A stretch of 64,000 bases of DNA, taken from positions 992,001 through 1,056,000 of the forward strand of contig NZ_QYUO01000002.1 in assembly GCF_003591035.1 (NCBI RefSeq), read 5' to 3'. This document shows positions 1 to 10,123 of this stretch, in pieces. Origin of the DNA: Noviherbaspirillum saxi (lineage in GTDB: Bacteria > Pseudomonadota > Gammaproteobacteria > Burkholderiales > Burkholderiaceae_D). A program made the position numbers and the translations under genes. How positions within the stretch are numbered: the stretch's first letter is position 1; each line of letters starts with the position of its first letter. The notes below the pieces were generated by a model. That model searched no databases and was not told the origin of the DNA. It saw nothing but the letters and a program-made list of their open reading frames with translations.

Positions 1-612
1 GTGAACAATGCATTCGGACAAGAAGGCATGGCGCTAACTGAACGTGCTTTTGCCGCCCACAAGATCGCCATCGTGACAAAAAATGGTTTGGAATCAAATA
101 GCGCCGATACCGAGGAAGTAAGCGCGTATATCGCAAAAAGCGCACCGCAAGCGGTTTTCCTGCTGACCATCGGCAAGCAGACTATCGATTTCGTCAAGGC
201 ATATAACAGGCAGGCCCCCGGCGCACAGTACTTCGGCACCAGTTCGATGGGATTGCACATCATCGGGAAGGCACTGGGCAAAGATGGGGCGGGCATGGTC
301 ACGACGCAGGCCACGCCATTCCCATATTCCGCGACCAACAATATCGTCATGGAGTACCAGAAAATCATGACGCAACGCGGATTGAAATATTCCTTTGAAT
401 CGATGGGCGGTTTTCTTTACGCGAAATTTCTGGTGGAAGGTCTGCGCCGCGCTGGCCGCGATCTGAGTCGCGAGCGGTACATGCACTCGTTGGAAACGAT
501 GGGCAAAGTCGATTTCGATGGCTACAGCATCAACTACAGCAAGACCGATCATTCCGGCACCCGCTACGTGGAACTGATGGTTCTTTCCAGGGACGGCGAG
601 ATTCGTCGCTGA
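1..612 (+). CDS. ABC transporter substrate-binding protein, branched-chain amino acid type (5'-truncated by window edge)
   Basis: C-terminal about 200 residues of a type 1 periplasmic binding protein of the LivK/Peripla_BP_6 kind, which captures a ligand in the periplasm and hands it to an ABC permease. Supporting features are the stretch FVKAYNRQAPGAQYFGTSS and the closing ligand-lobe segment with GYSINYSKTDHSGTRYVELM, typical of the C-terminal lobe. The reading frame is open to the first base of the window, so the GTG at base 1 is probably internal and the signal peptide lies outside. Its position ahead of acyl-CoA dehydrogenase genes suggests uptake of a carboxylic or aromatic acid rather than an amino acid, but that is inference. 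Confidence 0.8.
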   Translation: MNNAFGQEGMALTERAFAAHKIAIVTKNGLESNSADTEEVSAYIAKSAPQAVFLLTIGKQTIDFVKAYNRQAPGAQYFGTSSMGLHIIGKALGKDGAGMVTTQATPFPYSATNNIVMEYQKIMTQRGLKYSFESMGGFLYAKFLVEGLRRAGRDLSRERYMHSLETMGKVDFDGYSINYSKTDHSGTRYVELMVLSRDGEIRR

Positions 613-624
613 CCAGTCGCGATT

Positions 625-643
625 CCCCCCTCGAAGAGAGGGG
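625..643. repeat. C-run/G-run intergenic hairpin
   Basis: Six C residues, a short spacer and a GGGG run form a small hairpin just after the binding-protein stop codon. The same kind of C-run/G-run hairpin recurs near 7.28, 11.28, 14.0, 17.06, 34.6, 39.1 and 55.66 kb. No T-run follows, so it is not a canonical terminator. Confidence 0.5.
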
Positions 644-728
644 CGCAGTCCCGCGCGGTGATCGTCATTCTTACGATTCCACCGCACCGCAATGCATCGG
701 AAAGCGCGACACAATTTACGAGGAAAGA

Positions 729-1871
729 ATGAGTGATACAACAGCAGCATTCCTGAGCGAACAGGAAGTGATGATTCGTGATTCCGCCCGCAAAGTGGCG
801 ATGGAAGTGGTGGCGCCGACCGCCGCCGAACGCGACCGCACCGGCGAATGGCCGCGCAACGAATTGAACGCCGTGGCCGAACTCGGCTTCCTCGGCATGT
901 TGATTCCGGAAGAGTATGGCGGCGCCGGTGCGAGCTTCGTCGAATATTGCTTGGCCATCGAGGAATTCGCCGCTGCCGATACCGGCTTTGCCACGCTCAT
1001 CCACGTGCACAATTCCGCCGGCTTTGCCATCGTCAAGGACGGCACCGAGGAGCAGAAGCGTAAGTACCTGCCGGCACTGGCTTCCGGTGAAAAGATCGGC
1101 GCCTTCCTGCTGACCGAGCCGCATGCCGGTTCGGATACTGCCGCCTTCCGCACCACGGCACGGCGCGACGGCGCGCACTATGTTTTGAATGGCAGCAAGC
1201 AATTCATTTCCAACGGCAACCACGCCGGCGTGGGCATCGTGCTGTCGGTCACCGACAAGGCCGCCGGCAAGAACGGTGCCAGCATGTTCATCATCGATCC
1301 GAGCGAGCCGGGCTACAACGTGACGCGTGTGGAACACAAGATGGGCCAGCGTTCGGCGCATGTCGCCGCGATCCAGTTGGAAGACTTCCGCGTGCCGGTG
1401 GAGAACCTGGTCGGCGAAGAAGGCAGCGGCTACAAGAAAATCATGAGCGGTTTGTCCGAGGGCCGTGTGGCGATTGCGGCCGTGGCCATCGGCACCGCGC
1501 GTGCGGCGCTGGAAGCCGCGGTGCAATACGCGAAAGAACGCGAAGCCTACGGCGCGCCGATCATCAAGTTGCAAGGCGTGGCTTTCGATCTCGCCGGCAT
1601 GGCGACCAAGGTCGAAGTGGCACGGCAATTCATGCTCCATGCGGCGCGTCTGTGCGAGGCTGGCATTCCCTGCGGCAAGGAAGCCTCGATGGCGAAACTG
1701 TTTGCCAGCGAAATGGCGGAAGAAGTGTGCTCGGATGCCTTGCAAGTCCACGGCGGCTACGGTTACGTCAATGACTTCCCGGTCGAACGTTATTACCGCG
1801 ATGTGCGTGTGACCAAGATCTACGAAGGCACCAGCCATATCCAGAAGCTGATCATTGCGCGCGGTCTGTAA
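729..1871 (+). CDS. acyl-CoA dehydrogenase
   Basis: FAD-dependent acyl-CoA dehydrogenase of 380 residues, the usual family length. It would oxidise an acyl-CoA to the 2-enoyl-CoA and pass electrons to ETF. Visible hallmarks are the FAD/substrate segment with LTEPHAGSD, the QFGxPI-like segment EAYGAPIIKLQG, the C-terminal QVHGGYGY, and the KIYEGTSHIQ motif whose Glu (about residue 366) aligns with the catalytic base of medium- and short-chain enzymes. A GAGGAAAG ribosome-binding site lies just before the ATG. A clear terminator follows. Short- or branched-chain substrates are plausible; specificity cannot be read here. Confidence 0.93.
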   Translation: MSDTTAAFLSEQEVMIRDSARKVAMEVVAPTAAERDRTGEWPRNELNAVAELGFLGMLIPEEYGGAGASFVEYCLAIEEFAAADTGFATLIHVHNSAGFAIVKDGTEEQKRKYLPALASGEKIGAFLLTEPHAGSDTAAFRTTARRDGAHYVLNGSKQFISNGNHAGVGIVLSVTDKAAGKNGASMFIIDPSEPGYNVTRVEHKMGQRSAHVAAIQLEDFRVPVENLVGEEGSGYKKIMSGLSEGRVAIAAVAIGTARAALEAAVQYAKEREAYGAPIIKLQGVAFDLAGMATKVEVARQFMLHAARLCEAGIPCGKEASMAKLFASEMAEEVCSDALQVHGGYGYVNDFPVERYYRDVRVTKIYEGTSHIQKLIIARGL

Positions 1872-1894
1872 GCGCTGTTGGTATTACTCAAGGA

Positions 1895-1927
1895 CGCGCC
1901 CGAGTACTCGATCGGGCGCGTTTTTTT
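1895..1927 (+). terminator. Rho-independent terminator after acyl-CoA dehydrogenase
   Basis: A 9-bp perfect GC-rich stem (CGCGCCCGA / TCGGGCGCG) with an 8-base loop is followed directly by seven T residues. It lies 23 bases after the dehydrogenase stop codon and before the next gene, so it should end the first transcript. Confidence 0.92.
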
Positions 1928-1951
1928 CTGCCAGAAGGATTGGAGAACATG

Positions 1952-2488
1952 ATGGACAATCAAGCTATGGCACCGGCGTATGCACACCGGCGCACCATCG
2001 ACTGCCAGACCGTCGAGCGCGAAGACGGCATGTGGCAACTGGAAGCGACGCTCTACGATTTCAAAGGCGCTCCCTTCCATGCAGCGAAAGGAACGGTGAT
2101 GCCGGGCGAGGCGTTGCATCACATCCAGTTAACGCTGGTGTTCGACAAGAACCTGAAAATCCACGAAGCGCAAACGCGCCTGTTCAGCGGCCCTTCGCAT
2201 GAATGCCACCATGTCGATACCAGCTACGCCGCGCTGGTCGGTTTAACGCTCGGTCCAGGCTTCAACCGAAAGGTACAGGAACGCTTTGGCGGAGCGCTGG
2301 GCTGCACGCACATGAACGAGCTGCTGCCCGTCGCCGCGACGGTCGCCATTCAAACGGACTTTGGTAAGCGCGGGGAAGCAGGCATAACGGCATTGGCGCC
2401 GTATGTGCCACTCATCGAGAATCAATGCCACACATGGCGCAGCGACGGATCGGCGCTGCAGGCCATCAAGAAGGCGATTCAGGATTAG
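1952..2488 (+). CDS. DUF2889 family protein
   Basis: A 178-residue protein with the DUF2889 signature: an early segment HRRTIDCQTVEREDGMW, a central DPI-like stretch and the late motif GCTHMNELLP. The family is uncharacterised but is often found beside acyl-CoA catabolic genes in beta-proteobacteria. The second of two adjacent ATGs was chosen because GGAG lies seven bases upstream. The last 23 bases overlap the convergently transcribed AraC-type gene, so the two transcripts are antisense at their ends. No signal peptide or membrane segment is seen. Confidence 0.8.
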   Translation: MDNQAMAPAYAHRRTIDCQTVEREDGMWQLEATLYDFKGAPFHAAKGTVMPGEALHHIQLTLVFDKNLKIHEAQTRLFSGPSHECHHVDTSYAALVGLTLGPGFNRKVQERFGGALGCTHMNELLPVAATVAIQTDFGKRGEAGITALAPYVPLIENQCHTWRSDGSALQAIKKAIQD

Positions 2489-3497
2489 AGTCCTCGGCTT
2501 TCTGACGATAGGCATTCGGCGTGATGCCGGTCCATGCACGAAACGCGCGATGGAAAGAGGACACATCGCCAAAACCAAGCTCATGTGCAATCGCGGCAAG
2601 CGGCACTTGCGAATTGCTCAGGCGGTCCATGGCCAGAGCGCGCCGCACCTCATCCTTGACCTGCCTGAAAGAAGTGTTTTCCGATTCAAGCCGTCTGCAT
2701 AAAGTGCGCACCGAGATATGCAGTGCTTTCGCCACCTGTTCTACGCTGATTCGTCCACCTTCGTTCCGTAACAGATAGTCGCGCACCTGGTGCGACGCGA
2801 GACGTTCCTTGAGCGGAGAAAACATCCAGTCGCGCGGCAGACGTGCCACATACGTCGCGACGTCCTCTGCGTTGCGCTGTATGCGCAGGTCCAGGTAGCC
2901 GATTTCAAACACGATCTGGCTGTGGGCCTGTTCAAAGAACACCGGGCCGGGAAAAAGCGCCTGCAAATCCGCCGCATATGAAGGTCTGGCGAATGCAAAA
3001 TCGACCCGAACCAGTGGCAACTCGCGTGCCGTCATCCACGACGCAAAGCCGTGTACCACTTTCAGCATAATTTCGATGCCAATGGTCTTGCAACGGCGCC
3101 CCGACTCGGGCTCCACGAATCGCACAATGCCAGTCTCCGGTTCGCGTAGGAGTTGCACTTCGAAGTCGTGGATCAACAAGCGCAGGAGCCGCGAATAGCG
3201 ATATAGCGCCACGTCCAGTGCCGGTGCGCTGATGGCGCTAAGGCCGCCGAACTTCATCGCGCCGCCTCCCAAGGGCTGCGAGAGGAAATTGGGCAATTCG
3301 TCATCGAATTTGACAGCCAACGAACGATACAGCGTGGCGAACTGTTCTGCGCTGACGCGTCCCGCAGCGTCCTGCAGAACTTCAGGTGGAATGCCTGCTT
3401 CCTTCAGCAACACTTCGGCATCGCCCTTCGTCACTTCAGATGCAGTGAGGATGGCGTTCACAAAGTTGCAAGAGAAGGTCAGTGTGTTTAGGGACAT
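2466..3497 (-). CDS. AraC family transcriptional regulator
   Basis: A 343-residue one-component regulator. The N-terminal two thirds match the AraC-type arabinose-binding-like domain of OruR/ArgR-like proteins (LPNFLSQPLGGGAMKFGG region). The C-terminal third carries the two helix-turn-helix units, with ISVRTLCRRLESENTSFRQV and the closing FGDVSSFHRAFRAWTGITP signature. An upstream in-frame extension of 50 residues exists, but the ATG giving MSLNTLTF fits the family start. It is divergent from the acyl-CoA dehydrogenase/hydratase genes that follow and probably controls them; inducer unknown. Confidence 0.88.
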   Translation of the reverse strand: MSLNTLTFSCNFVNAILTASEVTKGDAEVLLKEAGIPPEVLQDAAGRVSAEQFATLYRSLAVKFDDELPNFLSQPLGGGAMKFGGLSAISAPALDVALYRYSRLLRLLIHDFEVQLLREPETGIVRFVEPESGRRCKTIGIEIMLKVVHGFASWMTARELPLVRVDFAFARPSYAADLQALFPGPVFFEQAHSQIVFEIGYLDLRIQRNAEDVATYVARLPRDWMFSPLKERLASHQVRDYLLRNEGGRISVEQVAKALHISVRTLCRRLESENTSFRQVKDEVRRALAMDRLSNSQVPLAAIAHELGFGDVSSFHRAFRAWTGITPNAYRQKAEDSNPESPS

Positions 3498-3748
3498 GGA
3501 TTTATTCGTGGCCTGAGTTGCTTGCAGAAATGCATGGCGAAATGCGCCAAAACTAACCGACAAGCTGGCAGGCCTTGTTAATGACGCCTTGTGCATACAC
3601 GGGTACATTTTGACTTCACGAAAAAATGCACTCGCTGTTTGTCGCATGGCGCATGCAACAGGCCCGAATGCAATTGTACCGATCTTGGTATCGATTTACC
3701 GCGCAGACTTGTGATGCGCCTGCCTTAACAAATCCACATCTTCTTGCC

Positions 3749-5545
<1,797 letters not shown>

Positions 5546-5567
5546 ATTTTTCTATCCGGAGTCTGAT

Positions 5568-6335
5568 ATGGAATACCGCTATCTGCTGCTCGAGGTGGCC
5601 GACAAGGTCGCGACCGTCACCATCCACCGCCCCGACAAAGGCAACGCGCTGGCGCCCGACGTGCTGGAAGAAGTCACGGCCATGTTTACCGCCCTTGGCG
5701 AACGCCAGGACGTCAACGTGATCGTCTTCACCGGCGGCGAGAAGTATTTTTCCGCCGGCTTCGATCTCAACGAAATCCGCAAGCTGGAAAAGGTGTCGAA
5801 CGAAGCCTACACGGCACTGTTCCACCGTGCCTTCCGCACCATCCTGTTCTGCCCGCAGCCGGTGATCGCCGCTGTCGGCGGCGCCGCGATTGCCGGCGGT
5901 TTTGATCTGACGATGATGTGCGACATCCGCTATGCCTCGACGCGCGCCAAGTTTGGCCAGCGCGAAATCGTGCTGTCGCTCACGCCCATCATGGACCCGC
6001 TATGGCGCATCATCGGACTCGGCCGCGCCAAGGAAGTCGCGCTCACCGGCCGCATTTACGGTGCCGAGGAAGCCGAACGCATGGGTTACGTCAGCAAGGT
6101 GTTCCCGGAAGGCGAACTGTTGACCTCGGTCGCTGCCATCGCCCGCGACATGGCTGCCTATGACCGCATGTGCCTGGCCGAAACCAAGCGCCTGTCGAAC
6201 CAGGTGCTGAACCAGGATCTCGACGGTGCGATGCGCGTGCAGGAATGGTTGTTCCGCACCTACATCGGTTCGGAAGACAACCATCAGCGCATCGACGCGC
6301 TGCAGGCTCAGCTTGCCGCTGCGCGCAAGAAGTGA
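5568..6335 (+). CDS. enoyl-CoA hydratase/isomerase
   Basis: Crotonase-fold protein of 255 residues. The CoA-binding FSAGFDLNEI loop and oxyanion-hole region AIAGGFDLTMMCDIRYA are present. The first catalytic Glu of true hydratases (GGxEL) is replaced by Asp here (GGFDL), while the second Glu is kept in FGQREI. This may shift the enzyme toward isomerase or a hydrolase/lyase role, so hydratase activity is not certain. It is the second gene of the putative operon, between the long acyl-CoA dehydrogenase and the quinone reductase. Confidence 0.87.
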   Translation: MEYRYLLLEVADKVATVTIHRPDKGNALAPDVLEEVTAMFTALGERQDVNVIVFTGGEKYFSAGFDLNEIRKLEKVSNEAYTALFHRAFRTILFCPQPVIAAVGGAAIAGGFDLTMMCDIRYASTRAKFGQREIVLSLTPIMDPLWRIIGLGRAKEVALTGRIYGAEEAERMGYVSKVFPEGELLTSVAAIARDMAAYDRMCLAETKRLSNQVLNQDLDGAMRVQEWLFRTYIGSEDNHQRIDALQAQLAAARKK

Positions 6336-6364
6336 TTCAGGATTAACCAGGAAGAAACAAGACA

Positions 6365-7078
6365 ATGAAAGTATTTATCGTTCACGCCCATCACGAACCG
6401 CAATCGTTCAACGCCTCGATGAAGAATGTGGCGGTGGAGCAATTCCAGGCACAGGGCCACGAGGTGCAAGTCTCCGACCTTTACGCCATGCAGTGGAAGG
6501 CGGTTGCCGACGCCAGCGATTTCGGCAGTCGCGCCAATCCCGACCATCTGGTCTATGCGCTGGAGCAGCGCAGCGCCTATCAGGCCAAGACGTTGGCGCC
6601 GGACATCATGGCCGAGCTGGAAAAACTGCAGTGGGCCGACCTGGTGATCTTCAACTTCCCGATCTACTGGTTCTCGATGCCGGCGATCCTGAAGGGCTGG
6701 GTCGACCGCGTGCTGATCTCGGGCCTGTGCTACGGCGGCATGCGCTTCTATGATCGCGGCGGCCTGCGCGGCAAGAAAGCCATGCTGGCCGTGACCATCG
6801 GCGGCCAGCCGCACATGCTCACCGAAGGCGGGGTCCATGGCCCGCTGGAAGACATGCTGCGGCCGATCCTGCGCGGCACGCTGGGCTATGCCGGCATGTC
6901 GGTGCTGCCGCCCTTCGTTGCCTGGCACGTGCCTTACATCCAGCCCGAGCAGCGTACGGCAATCATGGAGCAGTATCGCCAGCGCCTGCGCGACATCGAT
7001 GCGCTCCAGCCGATGTCGTTCCCATCGATGGACGACTTCGATGCCATGCTGCATCCGAAGCCGGCGGCAACCGCTTAG
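6365..7078 (+). CDS. NAD(P)H-dependent quinone/flavin oxidoreductase (flavodoxin-like fold)
   Basis: Flavodoxin-fold oxidoreductase of 237 residues, related to NQO1 and KefF-like proteins. It begins with the FMN/FAD-phosphate strand MKVFIVHAHHEPQSFN. The central motif FNFPIYWFSMPAILKGWVDRV is the classic isoalloxazine-contacting stretch, followed by RGKKAMLAVTIGG. It would transfer two electrons from NAD(P)H to a quinone or similar acceptor in the cytoplasm. As the last gene of the set it may handle a quinonoid or unsaturated intermediate, which is inference. Confidence 0.88.
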   Translation: MKVFIVHAHHEPQSFNASMKNVAVEQFQAQGHEVQVSDLYAMQWKAVADASDFGSRANPDHLVYALEQRSAYQAKTLAPDIMAELEKLQWADLVIFNFPIYWFSMPAILKGWVDRVLISGLCYGGMRFYDRGGLRGKKAMLAVTIGGQPHMLTEGGVHGPLEDMLRPILRGTLGYAGMSVLPPFVAWHVPYIQPEQRTAIMEQYRQRLRDIDALQPMSFPSMDDFDAMLHPKPAATA

Positions 7079-7157
7079 TGCCTTCGCGATCCCAGAACAC
7101 AACAAGAGAAAGGACGTTGCAGCAATCTTGATTGTCTGCGGCCGGATAGAGGAAATC

Positions 7158-7262
7158 AGGAATGTTGGCTTTCGCCGCCGGATAGCTGCGTAACTGGCCG
7201 GTGATGATCTTGCGAGGGCCATTCGGATATTGTGCCAGCAGGCGCTGGAAGATCTGCCTGAT
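7158..7262 (-). pseudogene. IS6-family transposase fragment
   Basis: On the minus strand this stretch encodes IRQIFQRLLAQYPNGPRKII followed by TGQLRSYPAAKANIP. That resembles the segment after the second catalytic Asp in IS6/IS240-type DDE transposases (consensus roughly PRVIITDKLRSYxAAK). Only about 35 residues remain and both sides are unrelated, so it is a decayed scrap. It sits just upstream of the rearranged phaC start and may mark the event that caused it. Confidence 0.55.
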
Positions 7263-7276
7263 GGATGCGGCGGTGC

Positions 7277-7302
7277 TCCTCCCCCTCCAAAAATAGGGGG
7301 GG
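7277..7302. repeat. C-run/G-run intergenic hairpin
   Basis: A CCCCCTCC stretch, an A-rich loop and a run of seven G residues form a short hairpin, closely like the copy at 17061-17085. Both copies lie 70-80 bases before an enoyl-CoA hydratase start, one intact and one broken. Confidence 0.5.
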
Positions 7303-7376
7303 AATCGCGCAAGGACTTCACGTATGCTGATGAGCATCAATCAAGCCGCAAGCTGATTTTGAGGGAGGAGCTTTAG

Positions 7377-7454
7377 ATGAACGTTTCGTTTGAAGTGAAG
7401 GGCCCGATCGGGTGGATGACCCTGTTTTCGGCACCGCAGCGGGTGAAGGCTTGA
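7377..7454 (+). pseudogene. Truncated 5' end of an enoyl-CoA hydratase gene
   Basis: A strong GAGGGAGGAG ribosome-binding site precedes an ATG that opens a 25-codon frame beginning MNVSFEVKGPIGWMT. This closely matches the start MSVSLAVNGPVGWIT of the intact hydratase at 17153. Similarity stops after about 15 codons and the frame ends at a TGA. From the break on, the DNA encodes a PHA synthase in another frame. This is the severed head of a hydratase gene whose remainder has been replaced. Confidence 0.72.
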
Positions 7455-9088
7455 AGTCGGTGTCGGGCATCAACATCCCGGCGCATGTGCTGGCGCAACT
7501 GCAGGCTGACTACATCAAAGAAGCCGGTCAGATCTGGAACGACATCGCCACCCGGATTCAGGTGGATGGATCCGTCAAGATCGCGCTGTCGGACCGGCGC
7601 TTCGCCGCCAACGACTGGGCACAGTACCCTGCCGCTGCGTTGACAGCGCAGCTGTACTTGCTCAACGCTCGCACGCTGCTGCGAATGGCCGAGGCCATTG
7701 AGTGCGAGGAGAAGATGCGCCAGCGCATCCGCTTTGCCGTGGAGCAGTGGATTGCCGCGGCCAACCCAAGCAACTTCTTGGCGCTCAATCCAGAGGCACA
7801 GCGCAAGGCCATGGAGACAGGCGGCAACAGCATTGCGCAGGGTATCGCGCACCTGCTCACAGACCTTCAGCGGGGGCATGTGTCCCAAACCGATCACGGC
7901 GCATTCGAGGTGGGACGTAATGTGGCGACCACCGAGGGCTCAGTGGTGTACGAGAACGAGCTTTTCCAGCTGATCGAGTACAAGCCTCTGACGGCCAAGG
8001 TCCACGCGCGGCCGATGCTGTTCGTGTCCCCATGCATCAACAAGTACTACATCCTCGACCTGCGGCCCGACAACTCGATGATCCGGTGGGTCGTTGAGCA
8101 GGGTCACCGTCTCTTCGTGATGAGCTGGCGCAACCCCGATCACACGGGTGCGGGGAAGACTGTGGATGACTACATCGAGCATGGGCCAATCGAGGCGATG
8201 CGCGTGGTCCTCGACATCACCGGAAGCGACAAGCTCAACGCGCTCGGCTTTTGCATCGGAGGCATGCTGCTCACCACGGCGCTTGCTGTGCTGGCGCGCA
8301 AGGGCGCGAGTCCTGTTTCCAGCTTCACGCTGCTCACAACGCTGCTCGACTTTTCCGACCCTGGCGTGCTGGCCCTTTTCGTCGACGAGCCGTCGGTGCA
8401 GCTGCGCGAGATGACGATCGGCGAGCGCGCGCCCGGCGGGCCGGGCCTGCTCACGGGCAGTGAGCTCGCGAACACCTTCAGCTTCCTGCGTCCGGACGAG
8501 CTGGTATGGAACTATGTTGTCGGCAATTACCTGAAAGGTGAAACCCCACGACCTTTCGACCTGTTGTACTGGAACGGCGACAGCACCAACCTGCCTGGCC
8601 CATTGGCCTGCTGGTGCATGCGCAACACTTATCTCGAGGACAAGCTCAAGCTGCCCGATGTGCTCACGGTGTGCGGCGAGAAAATCGATCTGCGCACTAT
8701 CGATGCTCCGGTCTACATCTACGGCTCGCAGAAGGATCACCTGGTGCCGTGGACTTCGGCCTATCGCTCCGTGGCCTTGCTCAAGGGTGAGAGACGCTTC
8801 GTACTCGGCGCGTCCGGCCACATCGCCGGGGTCATCAATCCTCCACGTGAGAACAAGCGCAGCTATTGGCTCGGCAATGCGCTTCCGGAGGATCCGCAGC
8901 AGTGGATCGAGCAGGCGACAGAACACCCGGGCAGCTGGTGGACGGACTGGGGCAACTGGTTGCACAGGCACGCCGGCGAGAAGATTCCCGCCCCGAAAAC
9001 CCAAGGCAGCGGTAGGTACAAGCCCATCGAACCGGCACCCGGCCGCTACGTGGAGCAGAAGGCTTGGGCGTCGAGGAAACATGAATAG
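7412..9088 (+). CDS. phaC: poly(3-hydroxyalkanoate) synthase, class I (N-terminally shortened)
   Basis: Polymerises 3-hydroxyacyl-CoA into polyhydroxyalkanoate on granules. The 558-residue product has the lipase-like box GFCIGG with the catalytic Cys (about residue 281), the YGSQKDHLVPW aspartate and the GASGHIAGVINPP histidine, all expected for PhaC. It aligns with class I enzymes (about 590 residues) from the SGINIPAHVLAQL segment on, so roughly the first 40-55 residues are lost or replaced. The only start in frame at the break is a GTG lying inside the stranded hydratase head. No phaA, phaB or phasin is adjacent. The TAG stop overlaps the following inverted-repeat element. Confidence 0.9.
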   Translation: MDDPVFGTAAGEGLKSVSGINIPAHVLAQLQADYIKEAGQIWNDIATRIQVDGSVKIALSDRRFAANDWAQYPAAALTAQLYLLNARTLLRMAEAIECEEKMRQRIRFAVEQWIAAANPSNFLALNPEAQRKAMETGGNSIAQGIAHLLTDLQRGHVSQTDHGAFEVGRNVATTEGSVVYENELFQLIEYKPLTAKVHARPMLFVSPCINKYYILDLRPDNSMIRWVVEQGHRLFVMSWRNPDHTGAGKTVDDYIEHGPIEAMRVVLDITGSDKLNALGFCIGGMLLTTALAVLARKGASPVSSFTLLTTLLDFSDPGVLALFVDEPSVQLREMTIGERAPGGPGLLTGSELANTFSFLRPDELVWNYVVGNYLKGETPRPFDLLYWNGDSTNLPGPLACWCMRNTYLEDKLKLPDVLTVCGEKIDLRTIDAPVYIYGSQKDHLVPWTSAYRSVALLKGERRFVLGASGHIAGVINPPRENKRSYWLGNALPEDPQQWIEQATEHPGSWWTDWGNWLHRHAGEKIPAPKTQGSGRYKPIEPAPGRYVEQKAWASRKHE

Positions 9089-9271
9089 AGCAGATTGCGT
9101 ATCGGTGTATGGGTTCTGCCGCGTTGTCTGGGGCGATTGCGACGTTGCCAATGCTCGACAGGGAACCACCCTGTCGCGGGCCGCCCTGCCTGCGCTTGGC
9201 GCCTTTCACTCGCCTCCAGGCAACGCGGCAGACCGCTTCGCTACCCGCACACCGATACGCAATCTGCTCTA
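9086..9271. repeat. Compound inverted-repeat element A, TA-flanked, docked on the phaC stop codon
   Basis: Perfect 23-bp terminal arms (9086-9108 and 9249-9271, starting TAGAGCAGATTGCG) enclose a second stem pair (TCTGCCGCGTTG near 9115 and its complement near 9220) and a central hairpin CGACAGGG/CCCTGTCG. With TA as a target duplication the element proper is 9088-9269. The left TA plus the first G of the element forms the TAG stop of phaC. No coding potential was seen. Confidence 0.75.
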
Positions 9272-9363
9272 GGCAAGAAGCGAAGGCATTGTCACGTTAA
9301 GTTGTGAAACTGGTAGAGCCGAGTGATGAAGATATCGAAGCTACTTTATCATCGCCATCATTT

Positions 9364-10086
9364 TCAGGGCGCCATCTCCTCTTGCCACCGCACCTTGTTC
9401 CCAATCTCGTCCTGGCCGCTCGCATCGGACTGCTCGTGTTGCGCTTGGTGCAGGCGCGCGTCCAGCGCCGCAATCCTTTCTCCCTTCTGCAGATCGCTCA
9501 GGAATGGATCCTGATAGATTTCCAGGCGTGCCCATGCATGCGGACCATAAACGTCATTCGCGTCGAACAAGCCTTGCGCTTCCTTGACGCTAAAGTACCT
9601 GGCCCTGGTCTGCGATATCGCATCCACTTGCACGCCTAATGCTTCCATCGAGCCTTCCGACATATGCGCATTCTTTTCCATTTCTGCCAGCTCTAGACGG
9701 TAGCCCAGGTAGCGCGCCAGTAAGCGCTTGGCTTCGGCGGCCGGGCCGGGTCGCAAGCGCAGGTCGATTTCCTGTTCGACAGCGGACCTGACATCGCCAA
9801 TGCCTGTTTCGTCTTTCGTCGCCAGGAAGTGGTCAAATAGCCGTCGCAGACTGGTATCGATCACCAGCGCATCATCCTTGGCCGCCCTGGTCTTTGCAGG
9901 TTTCGGGTCGGCAGGGGAGGGGGGGAGTTGTACGTCATCCAATGGCCGGATGAAGGAAAACAGCGTGTCTTCACCAACCGTCATGGCCGGCTCCTCGCTC
10001 TCTTGCGGGGGCAACATCCAAGAGAAAATGAGGGCGGCAACCAAGGAAGCCGCCCCCATTGCGGCGAAAGCCGTCTTGCCCTTCAT
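9364..10086 (-). CDS. lipase secretion chaperone (foldase), short form
   Basis: Membrane-anchored, periplasmic foldase that activates the neighbouring lipase. An N-terminal transmembrane helix (about residues 7-24, AFAAMGAASLVAALIFSWML) is followed by a Pro-rich linker. The diagnostic Lif motif (RxxFDxxLxxxxE) appears as LRRLFDHFLATKDETG. At 240 residues it is well short of the usual 330-350, with a compact helical C-terminus. It lies 37 bases downstream of the lipase gene on the same strand, the standard lipase-foldase order. Confidence 0.82.
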   Translation of the reverse strand: MKGKTAFAAMGAASLVAALIFSWMLPPQESEEPAMTVGEDTLFSFIRPLDDVQLPPSPADPKPAKTRAAKDDALVIDTSLRRLFDHFLATKDETGIGDVRSAVEQEIDLRLRPGPAAEAKRLLARYLGYRLELAEMEKNAHMSEGSMEALGVQVDAISQTRARYFSVKEAQGLFDANDVYGPHAWARLEIYQDPFLSDLQKGERIAALDARLHQAQHEQSDASGQDEIGNKVRWQEEMAP

Positions 10087-10123
10087 GCGAGGCTCATGTC
10101 TGTGATCGGCCTGCTATCCATCC

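Noticed and set aside
564..1838. Long minus-strand reading frame opposite the first acyl-CoA dehydrogenase
   Set aside because: It is His/Arg/Gly-rich with no family motifs and is explained by the codon bias of the real gene on the plus strand. Similar shadows occur opposite or within nearly every GC-rich gene (for example 4519-5403, 7940-9169, 12820-13866, 35950-37164, 37922-38962, 39139-40431).
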